A stretch of 64,000 bases of DNA. Origin: RPQJ01 sp963726665. Its GTDB lineage: Bacteria; Pseudomonadota; Gammaproteobacteria; Steroidobacterales; Steroidobacteraceae. How positions within the stretch are numbered: the first letter of the stretch is position 1; the number at the start of each line of letters is the position of its first letter. Below, one piece after another: positions 17,733 through 24,534 of the stretch. The DNA lies in NCBI GenBank assembly GCA_963726665.1, contig CAVSDW010000012.1, forward strand, positions 750,478 to 814,477, read 5' to 3'. A program made the translations under genes and the position numbers. Under the pieces are notes generated by a model that worked only from the letters and a program-made list of their open reading frames with translations, was not told where the DNA came from and ran no database searches.

Positions 17733-19198
17733 ATGAGCACCACGTCGTACTGGTCGAGCATGTACAGCGCCTCGGTCTGCAGCCGGATCGGCTTGCCGAG
17801 CTGAACCTCGAGCTCGCCGAGCGCCGCGGACTCCTCGTCCAGCAGGCGCTCGATGACGTCCTGGTGTGCGAGCACGAGCAACTGCTGCAGGTCGAACTGC
17901 GCCGCCTGGCGCAGGATCTCGCGGAAGATCTCGTAGCAGACCGTCTCGGGCGTCTTGACGAAGCTGCGCCCCTCGCAGGCCGGGCAGGCCATGCACAGCT
18001 GGTGCACGAGGCTCTCGCGCGTCCGCTTGCGCGTCATCTCGACCAGGCCCAGCGAGGAGACGGCCGAGAAGTGGGTCTTCGCATGGTCCTTGGCCAGCGC
18101 CTTCTCGAGAGCCTGCAGGACCTGGCGACGGTGCTCCTCCTCCTCCATGTCGATGAAGTCGATGATGATGATGCCGCCGAGGTTGCGCAGCCGCAGCTGC
18201 CGCGCGATCGCCACGGCCGCCTCGAGGTTGGTGCGGTAGATGGTCTCCTCGAGGTTGCGGTGACCGACGTACGCACCCGTATTGATGTCGATGGTCGTGA
18301 GCGCCTCTGTCTGGTCGATGACCAGGTAGCCGCCCGACTTGAGCGCGACCTTGCGATCGAGCGAGCGCTGTATCTCTTCCTCGACGCCGTGCAGGTCGAA
18401 GATCGGGCGGCCGCTGGTGTAGCGCTCGACGCGTGCGTCGAGCCCGGGCATGAAGGTGGCCGCGAACTCCCGCATTCGCTCGCAGGTGATCTCGTTGTCC
18501 ACCAGCACGCGGTCCACGCCCTCGCCGACGAGATCACGCATGAGGCGCAGTGGCAGCGGCAGGTCCTCGTGCACCAGCGCCGCCTGTCCCGCCGCCCGCG
18601 CCTTGGCGTTGAGCACCTCCCACAGCTTGCGCAGGAACAGCATGTCCGCACGCAGCGCCTCGCCAGCGGCGCCTTCGGCCGCCGTGCGCACGATGTAGCC
18701 GCCCGGTTCGCCGCCGATCACCGCGGACTGCACGGCTTCGCGCAGCCGCTGCCGCTCGGCTTCGTTCTCGATGCGGGCCGACACGCCCACGCCGTGGCCG
18801 AAGGGCATGTAGACCAGGTATCGCGACGGGATGGTGATGAAGGTGGTGAGGCGCGCTCCCTTGGTGCCGAGCGGGTCCTTCAGGACCTGCACCAGGATGT
18901 CGGCGCCCTCCCCGACCAGCTCACGGATGTTGTCGGTGCGCGGCGCCTCGCTCGACCCCTCGGCATCGGCCGGCTGCACGATGTCGGAGACGTGCAGGAA
19001 CGCCGTGCGCTCGAGCCCGATGTCGATGAAGGCGGCCTGCATGCCGGGCAGCACGCGCGACACCCGCCCTTTGTAGAGATTGCCCGCGAGCCCGCGCTTG
19101 CTGGCGCGCTCCACGAAGAGTTCCTGCAGCACTCCGTTCTCGAGCAGCGCGGCCCGCGTCTCGCGCGGACTCACGTTGACGACCATTTCCGTGCTCAT
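17729..19198 (-). CDS. rng: Ribonuclease G
   Basis: A 489-residue RNase G, exactly the E. coli length, which matures the 5' end of 16S rRNA and degrades some mRNAs. Seen in order: an S1 RNA-binding domain (about 38-125), the catalytic DNase I-like part with TTIDINTGAYVG and GIIIIDFIDM (metal-binding Asp residues), and the zinc-link CMACPACEGR. The ATG at 19198 follows four bases of overlap with maf. The long C-terminal scaffold region of RNase E is absent. Confidence 0.96.
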   Translation of the reverse strand: MSTEMVVNVSPRETRAALLENGVLQELFVERASKRGLAGNLYKGRVSRVLPGMQAAFIDIGLERTAFLHVSDIVQPADAEGSSEAPRTDNIRELVGEGADILVQVLKDPLGTKGARLTTFITIPSRYLVYMPFGHGVGVSARIENEAERQRLREAVQSAVIGGEPGGYIVRTAAEGAAGEALRADMLFLRKLWEVLNAKARAAGQAALVHEDLPLPLRLMRDLVGEGVDRVLVDNEITCERMREFAATFMPGLDARVERYTSGRPIFDLHGVEEEIQRSLDRKVALKSGGYLVIDQTEALTTIDINTGAYVGHRNLEETIYRTNLEAAVAIARQLRLRNLGGIIIIDFIDMEEEEHRRQVLQALEKALAKDHAKTHFSAVSSLGLVEMTRKRTRESLVHQLCMACPACEGRSFVKTPETVCYEIFREILRQAAQFDLQQLLVLAHQDVIERLLDEESAALGELEVQLGKPIRLQTEALYMLDQYDVVLM

Positions 19199-19794
19199 GC
19201 GGCGGCACCTCCCCGTATCAGACCGGGCACCGTGCGGAGCAGTTCCCAGGTCTCGCAGAGCGGCAGTCCCATGACGCCCGAGTAGCTGCCGGCGAGGTGG
19301 CGGATGAAGATCGCCGCGTGGCCCTGGATCGCGTAGCCGCCCGCCTTGTCTGAGGCCTCGCCGGTGTCCCAGTACCAGTCCATCTCGGCCGGCGAGATCT
19401 CGCGCATGCTCACGTGGCTGGTGCTCATGCGCGCCGCGCTGCCGGACTCGTGAATCACCGCGACCGCCGTGTGCACCGCGTGGGTGCGGCCCGACAGCCG
19501 CGAAAGCATGCCGAGGGACTCGTCGCGGCAGGATGGCTTGCCGAAGACCACGCCGTCGAGTGCTACCGTGGTGTCGGCCGCGAGCACCGGGCGACGCTCT
19601 GCGGCCGCGAGGCGCGACCACAGCAGCCGGGCCTTGGCCTCGGCCAGCCGCGTCACGTAGTCCGCCGGGCCCTCGCCAGGCTGCAGCGACTCGTCCACGT
19701 CGACCGCGCGCACCTCGTGCTCCACGCCGACCTGCCGCAGCAGTTCGCTGCGGCGCGGCGATGCAGAGGCCAGGAATATGAACGGTCGAGTCAT
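19195..19794 (-). CDS. maf: Maf-family nucleoside triphosphate pyrophosphatase
   Basis: A 199-residue Maf protein that hydrolyses non-canonical or excess dTTP/UTP (YhdE-like subfamily by sequence). The N-terminal FLASASPRRSELLRQVG, the catalytic VLAADTTVALDG and GKP, and the C-terminal YAIQGHAAIFIRHLAGSYSGVMGLPL are all typical. It is followed at a 4-base overlap by rng, the usual gammaproteobacterial maf-rng pairing. Confidence 0.94.
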   Translation of the reverse strand: MTRPFIFLASASPRRSELLRQVGVEHEVRAVDVDESLQPGEGPADYVTRLAEAKARLLWSRLAAAERRPVLAADTTVALDGVVFGKPSCRDESLGMLSRLSGRTHAVHTAVAVIHESGSAARMSTSHVSMREISPAEMDWYWDTGEASDKAGGYAIQGHAAIFIRHLAGSYSGVMGLPLCETWELLRTVPGLIRGGAAA

Positions 19795-19798
19795 CCGT

Positions 19799-20251
19799 TC
19801 AGCCGACCGAGACCGTTGCCACGAGCCGCCGTTCGGCCACGAGCGAATTGCTGATCAGGCAGACGTGTTCGGCCCGCTCCATCGCCTTGGCCGCCTTGTC
19901 GTGATCCGTACCCTCGGGGACGGCGAGCGCGGCCTCGACCACGAACTCGGTGAAGCGGGTCTTGCCGTCGACCCGGTCCAGCGTTCCGCGCACCTCGCAT
20001 CGCAGCGACGTCCACGGAAGCTTGGCGGCACGCGCGACGGAACGGAAGCTGAGCGTGAAGCAGTCGGCCACGGCCGCGCACAGCAGCGTCTCGGGCGACC
20101 AGCGGTCCCCCGGTCCGTCGAACTCGGCGGGGGGCGAGGTCGCCAGGTCCGCAAGCCCGCGGGACGACACGGGCACGTCGCCGTCGGGAGTTGCGGCGGC
20201 CTGGACGGCGTAATGGTGTGGATACGGGTGCATCTTGATGCTCGAGCCCAA
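19799..20251 (-). CDS. OsmC/Ohr-family peroxidase-like protein
   Basis: A 150-residue OsmC-fold protein. The two redox cysteines of the family are visible in LLCAAVADCFTLSFR and EHVCLISNSL. Such proteins reduce organic hydroperoxides with dithiol help; the exact subfamily is not clear. The start at 20251 is assumed; MHPYPHHYAV at 20233 is an alternative. It lies 4 bases upstream of maf and 95 bases after rlmH, a position not usual for the cluster. Confidence 0.85.
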   Translation of the reverse strand: MGSSIKMHPYPHHYAVQAAATPDGDVPVSSRGLADLATSPPAEFDGPGDRWSPETLLCAAVADCFTLSFRSVARAAKLPWTSLRCEVRGTLDRVDGKTRFTEFVVEAALAVPEGTDHDKAAKAMERAEHVCLISNSLVAERRLVATVSVG

Positions 20252-20346
20252 GGGTGAACAGTGGATTCAACCGCGCCGGGCCCGGGCCTGTCCACCGGGC
20301 ATTCCACAAACCGGTGCGGCCGGCGATCCCCGCCGGGACCATGGCT

Positions 20347-20814
20347 TCAGGCGCGATGGTATGGCAGGCCCTTGATGACGCTGACGGCGCGGTACAGCGC
20401 CTCGGCGGCGACGACCCTCGCCAGACCGTGGGGCAGCGTAAGCGCCGACAGGGACCAGCGCAGGCCGGCCCTGGCGTCAACCTCCGGGGCGAGCCCGTCC
20501 GGGCCGCCGATGCAGAAGGCGAGCGATTGCCCGTCGCGCGAGCGCTCCTCGAGCCAGCGGGCGAGCGTCGCGGTGTCGAGTGAACGTCCGCCCACCTGCA
20601 GGGCAACGACATGGGAGCGTTCGCCGGCCGCCGCAAGCATCCTCGACCCCTCGGCCGACACGGCCTTCGCGACGTCGCCACGTCCACGCTGTCCCAGTGG
20701 GATCTCGACGAGCTCGAGGCGATAGTCTCCACGCAGGCGGCCGGAATAGTCGGCGAAGGCCGCGTCCACCCAGGCCGGCATGCGCGTACCGGCGGCAATT
20801 ATCCGCATGAGCAT
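20347..20814 (-). CDS. rlmH: 23S rRNA pseudouridine-1915 N3-methyltransferase
   Basis: A 155-residue SPOUT-class methyltransferase that modifies pseudouridine 1915 of helix 69 in assembled 70S ribosomes. The SAM-binding knot includes FCIGGPDGL, and the C-terminal LPYHRA is diagnostic. It follows rsfS by 12 bases, and the two usually form one unit with nadD and holA. Confidence 0.95.
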   Translation of the reverse strand: MLMRIIAAGTRMPAWVDAAFADYSGRLRGDYRLELVEIPLGQRGRGDVAKAVSAEGSRMLAAAGERSHVVALQVGGRSLDTATLARWLEERSRDGQSLAFCIGGPDGLAPEVDARAGLRWSLSALTLPHGLARVVAAEALYRAVSVIKGLPYHRA

Positions 20815-20826
20815 GCCGACACCCCG

Positions 20827-21258
20827 TCAGGCTTTCGCGCGGCCGGTCTCCCAGAGCTTCTCGAGCAGATAGAACTGCCGCGCGCGCGGCAGCATCACGT
20901 GCAGCACGACGTCCTGCAGGTCGAGGAGCACCCACTCCCCGTCGCGCTCGCCCTCCATGCCAAAGGGGCGGAAGCCCGCCTCCTTGCAGCGCTGAACCAC
21001 CCGGTCCGCGATCGATTTTACGTGCCGGTCGGAGGTGCCACTCGCGACGACCATGGTGTCGGTGATGTCGGTGAGTCCTCGCACGTCGAGCGCCTTGACG
21101 TCGACGGCCTTCATGTCCGCGAGCGCGTCGAGCACGACCTGCTGCAGCGTGGGCTTCGCAGCCGGCCGCACCGCCTTCTTCCTCGCCCGTTTCATCGGAC
21201 GCGGGGTGGTCGGGGGGGCTTTGGTCGTGGATCGCGTTTTCGCTCGCTTTGCTGCCAT
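20827..21258 (-). CDS. rsfS: Ribosomal silencing factor RsfS with a basic N-terminal extension
   Basis: A 143-residue RsfS (YbeB, Iojap family), which binds L14 and blocks subunit joining in starvation. The core spans about residues 37-143 with the conserved ASGTSDRHVKSIADRV and DLQDVVLHVMLPRARQFYLLEKLW. The first 36 residues are unusually rich in Lys, Arg, Thr and Pro, and E. coli RsfS lacks them. The ATG at 21258 is two bases after the nadD stop. Confidence 0.93.
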   Translation of the reverse strand: MAAKRAKTRSTTKAPPTTPRPMKRARKKAVRPAAKPTLQQVVLDALADMKAVDVKALDVRGLTDITDTMVVASGTSDRHVKSIADRVVQRCKEAGFRPFGMEGERDGEWVLLDLQDVVLHVMLPRARQFYLLEKLWETGRAKA

Positions 21259-21260
21259 GC

Positions 21261-21908
21261 TCACCTCGTGGGCTTGTGGGTGTAACAACCGGTCTCGCGG
21301 ATGATGTCGCGCACTGCATCGGGCACCAGGTACCTGGGATCGCGCCCGTTCACGATGATGTTGCGCAGGTCCGTGGATGAAATCTCGAGCTGCGTGACCG
21401 GGTGCACGAAGATGCATCCGGCCTGGGCCTCATGCAGGTCGGCGACGCGGCCCGTGCCGCGCTCCGAGATGAGTTCGCCGAGCGTGCCGTCCGTCGGTGC
21501 GCGCCAGCCCGGCCGGTGCGCGACCGCGACATGGGCGAGCTGCAGGATCTCGCGCCACCGGTGCCAGCGGTGCAGGCCGAGGAATGCATCCATCCCGACG
21601 ACCAGGCAGACCGGCCGCTGCGGCGCCTCCGCGCGAAGCTCCGCGAGCGTCGTCACGGTGTACGAGGGACCGTCGCGCCGGACCTCGCGGTCGTCCACGG
21701 CGAACCCGGGCTGACCTTCGATCGCCGCGCGGACCATCGCGAGGCGCACTGCGGCGTCCGCGAGGGGTACGTCGCGGTGCGGCGGGTTGCCCGCGGGCAC
21801 GAAGCGCAGTTCCTCGAGTGCGAGTGCCTGCTGCAACTCGAATGCGGTGCGCAGGTGGCCGAAGTGGATCGGGTCGAACGCGCCGCCGAAGATTCCGATC
21901 GGCTTCAT
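21261..21908 (-). CDS. nadD: Nicotinate-nucleotide adenylyltransferase
   Basis: A 215-residue NadD, which makes deamido-NAD from nicotinate mononucleotide and ATP. The nucleotide-binding GIFGGAFDPIHFGHLR and the C-terminal ISSTDLRN (ISSTxxR) motifs are intact. The ATG at 21908 overlaps the holA stop by four bases. Confidence 0.96.
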   Translation of the reverse strand: MKPIGIFGGAFDPIHFGHLRTAFELQQALALEELRFVPAGNPPHRDVPLADAAVRLAMVRAAIEGQPGFAVDDREVRRDGPSYTVTTLAELRAEAPQRPVCLVVGMDAFLGLHRWHRWREILQLAHVAVAHRPGWRAPTDGTLGELISERGTGRVADLHEAQAGCIFVHPVTQLEISSTDLRNIIVNGRDPRYLVPDAVRDIIRETGCYTHKPTR

Positions 21909-22915
21909 GCGGCAAGCGCGAGGCCGGCGATCCTGGCGGCGAGCCTCTCGATCTCGACCCATGCATCGCCGCGCAGGCTGCCCTTCGCGACGCGGTCTGC
22001 ACGTGCCGCAGCGAGCAGCAGCGAGTCGATGGCCTTCCGGTCGAGGCGCCCGAGCGCCGCACGCAGCGGGGCCTGGCGGTTCGACCAGACCTGCTCCGCG
22101 CGGAAGGCCTCGTCCAGCGAGCGCTCCCGGGCGAGGCGCTGCGTCACGCGCGAAAGAGCACGCAGGTCGTTCACGAGCGCCCAGAGTACCAGCGGCGGTT
22201 CGCGCCCTTCCGCTCGCAATCCCGCAAGGACGCGCAGCGCCCGCTCCGGCTGGCCGGCAAATGCAGCGGCGGACAACTCGAACACGTCGTAGCGCGCGCT
22301 GTCGGCCACGAGTCTCGCCACATCCTCGGGCCCCAGCGTGGTACCCGGCATCAGCAGCGCGATGCGCTCGACCTCCTGCTGGGCCGCGAGCAGGTTGCCC
22401 TCGACCCGGTCGGCCAGGACCTGGGCCGCCACGGGGTCGATGCCCACCCCGTGCCGGCCGAGCCGCTCGCGGATCCATCCGGGCAGGGCGTTGCGCTCGA
22501 CGGGCTGCGTCACCACGACCACGCCGTCCTGCTCGAAGGCCTTCACCCAGGCAGCCCCGAGGGGCTTGCGGTCCAGCTCGCCCGCGACGAGGAGGATCGT
22601 GTCCGCCGGCGGCTGCGCCGCGAGCGAGGCCAGGACACGCTGTGCCTCCGCGTCCAGCGTCGAGTTGAACTTGAGCTCGATCAGCCGTCGGGTGGCGAAG
22701 AGGGACAGGTTGGCGGAATCGCGCAGCAGCTCGTCCCAGTCGAAGCTGCGCTCGATGAAGTGGACCTCGCGGTCGGCATAGCCCGCCGCGCGCGCCGCCT
22801 GGCGGATGAGCGCCGCGCACTCGGCGATCAGGAGCGGCTCGGCCCCCGTGACGAGGTATGCGCTCTGCACCCCCCGGCCGAGTACCGCCTGCAGGGCGTC
22901 AGGACTCGTCCTCAC
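21905..22915 (-). CDS. holA: DNA polymerase III delta subunit
   Basis: A 336-residue delta subunit of the clamp loader, which opens the beta clamp. It starts with GTG at 22915, giving (M)RTSPDALQAVLGRGVQSAYL, which aligns with HolA openings; an upstream in-frame ATG at 23014 adds non-homologous residues. The segments GAEPLLIAECAALIR and EGNLLAAQQEVERIALL are typical. Normally lptE lies directly upstream; here pip separates them on the opposite strand, so holA-nadD-rsfS-rlmH needs its own promoter. Confidence 0.88.
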   Translation of the reverse strand: MRTSPDALQAVLGRGVQSAYLVTGAEPLLIAECAALIRQAARAAGYADREVHFIERSFDWDELLRDSANLSLFATRRLIELKFNSTLDAEAQRVLASLAAQPPADTILLVAGELDRKPLGAAWVKAFEQDGVVVVTQPVERNALPGWIRERLGRHGVGIDPVAAQVLADRVEGNLLAAQQEVERIALLMPGTTLGPEDVARLVADSARYDVFELSAAAFAGQPERALRVLAGLRAEGREPPLVLWALVNDLRALSRVTQRLARERSLDEAFRAEQVWSNRQAPLRAALGRLDRKAIDSLLLAAARADRVAKGSLRGDAWVEIERLAARIAGLALAA

Positions 22916-23063
22916 TGCCCGGGGCGACTCATGCGCACGCCACGGCGGAGGTGCGGCCTGGAAAATGGTTGGGCATGCGACGCTGATTATGCAGGGTCGA
23001 CCGTGGCGTGCCAACGGCCGGCGACGGGCGGCGGTCGGTACCCACAGGCCACCGCGGCGCGGC

Positions 23064-23069
23064 TAGAAT
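23064..23069 (+). promoter_or_regulatory. -10 box directly before pip
   Basis: TAGAAT ends 6 bases before the pip ATG, so the predicted transcript begins at the start codon. No good -35 box was found. Confidence 0.35.
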
Positions 23070-23075
23070 CCCGCC

Positions 23076-24152
23076 ATGAGCAAGAAGCACGAGACCACGG
23101 CGCGCCGTACCGCCTACCCGGCCATCGAACCCCACCGGAGCGGATGGCTGCGAGTGTCGCCCGTCCACGAAATCTACTGGGAAGAGTGCGGCAATCCGCG
23201 TGGCAAGCCTGCGGTGTTCGTGCACGGCGGCCCGGGCGCCGGCGCCGGCGCGAGTTCCAGGTGCTTCTTCGACCCACGCAAGTACCGCATCGTGCTCTTC
23301 GACCAGCGCGGCAGTGGCCGCAGCAGGCCGCATGCGAGCCTCGAGGACAACACGACCTGGCACCTCGTCGCCGACATGGAACGGCTGCGCGAGTTCCTCG
23401 GCATCGAGCGCTGGCTCGTATTCGGCGGCTCGTGGGGCTCGACTCTCGCGCTCGCGTACTCGCAGACCCACCCGACGCGCGTGAGCGAGCTCGTGCTGCG
23501 CGGGATCTTCATGCTCCGCAAGTGGGAGATCGACTGGTTCTACCAGGACGGCGCCGGAGCGCTGTTCCCGGACCGCTGGGAGGACTACCTCGCCGCGATC
23601 CCGCCGCGCGAACGCGGCGACCTCGTGAGCGCCTACTACCGGCGCCTCACCAGTCCCAATCGCGCGACCCGGGTCCGGGCCGCGCGCGCCTGGTCGGTGT
23701 GGGAAGCCGCCACCAGCTTCCTCAAGCCCGACGAGTCGCAGATCGCGCAGTGGGGCCAGGAGAAATTCGCGGTCGCCGTGGCGCGAATCGAGTGCCACTA
23801 CTTCGTCAACAAGGGATTCATGCGCCGCGAGGACCAGCTTCTGCGTGGCGTCGACCGCATCCGGCACATTCCCGCGGTCATCGTGCAGGGACGCTACGAC
23901 GTCGTCTGCCCGATCCGCACGGCCTGGGACCTGCACCAGCGCTGGCCGGAGGCGGATTTCCGCATCGTCCCCGACGCCGGCCACTCGGCGCTCGAGCCGG
24001 GCAACACGCACGAACTGGTGAGTGCCACCGATCGCTTCGCGCGTGCTAGAGCGACGCCAGCCGCCGCACCACGAGGTCGGCGAGGTCGCGCGCGAGCGCC
24101 TCGCGCAGGATCGCCTCCTCGCGGTCCTTCGCGAGCAGGTCGGACTCGCTGA
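23076..24152 (+). CDS. pip: Proline iminopeptidase
   Basis: An alpha/beta hydrolase of 358 residues as read, which releases N-terminal proline from peptides. The oxyanion HGGPGAG, the nucleophile elbow GGSWGSTLAL and the acid/His parts GRYDVVCP and DAGHSALEPG are in place. Homologues end soon after the last of these, at about residue 322. Here the frame continues about 36 more residues (RRGRARAPRAG and on), running 107 bases into the 3' end of lptE on the other strand. The Arg/Pro-rich tail is probably non-functional or marks a lost stop. The gene interrupts the usual lptE-holA neighbourhood. Confidence 0.9.
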   Translation: MSKKHETTARRTAYPAIEPHRSGWLRVSPVHEIYWEECGNPRGKPAVFVHGGPGAGAGASSRCFFDPRKYRIVLFDQRGSGRSRPHASLEDNTTWHLVADMERLREFLGIERWLVFGGSWGSTLALAYSQTHPTRVSELVLRGIFMLRKWEIDWFYQDGAGALFPDRWEDYLAAIPPRERGDLVSAYYRRLTSPNRATRVRAARAWSVWEAATSFLKPDESQIAQWGQEKFAVAVARIECHYFVNKGFMRREDQLLRGVDRIRHIPAVIVQGRYDVVCPIRTAWDLHQRWPEADFRIVPDAGHSALEPGNTHELVSATDRFARARATPAAAPRGRRGRARAPRAGSPPRGPSRAGRTR

Positions 24153-24534
24153 AGCTGTAGGAACGGCTCAACTCGACTTCCTGCGGGGCCACGGCCTGCT
24201 TGCCGCCGTGGTCGATCGAGTACCCGAGGACGTAGTAGACCTGGTACTCCTGGGGAATGTTGCGCGCGCTCACGGAGAGCACGCGCCGGCCGGTCCGGTC
24301 CTGCGCGACCCGAACGATGGCGTCCGCGACCTCCGCCGATGCAGCCTGCGTCGCACCCGAGGCCTTGAGCGCGCGGCCGAGTTCCACCGAGAACGGGGAC
24401 AGCTGGTCGTTGGTGGCGACGAACACGGACTTCACGTCCGCCGGCAGTTCCACCGCGCCCTTGAGCTGAAAGCCGCAGCCGGCGAGCTGGGTCGCGAGGA
24501 GCAGGGCAGTGAGTTGATATCGCCTCAAGGTCAC
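24046..24534 (-). CDS. lptE: LPS-assembly lipoprotein LptE
   Basis: A 162-residue lipoprotein that plugs LptD in the outer-membrane LPS translocon. The signal peptide ends in the lipobox LAGC with Cys20, followed by GFQLKGAVELP, the typical LptE start. The GTG at 24534 overlaps the leuS stop by four bases, the usual leuS-lptE coupling. Its last 107 bases are overlapped by the tail of pip on the other strand. Confidence 0.9.
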   Translation of the reverse strand: MTLRRYQLTALLLATQLAGCGFQLKGAVELPADVKSVFVATNDQLSPFSVELGRALKASGATQAASAEVADAIVRVAQDRTGRRVLSVSARNIPQEYQVYYVLGYSIDHGGKQAVAPQEVELSRSYSFSESDLLAKDREEAILREALARDLADLVVRRLASL

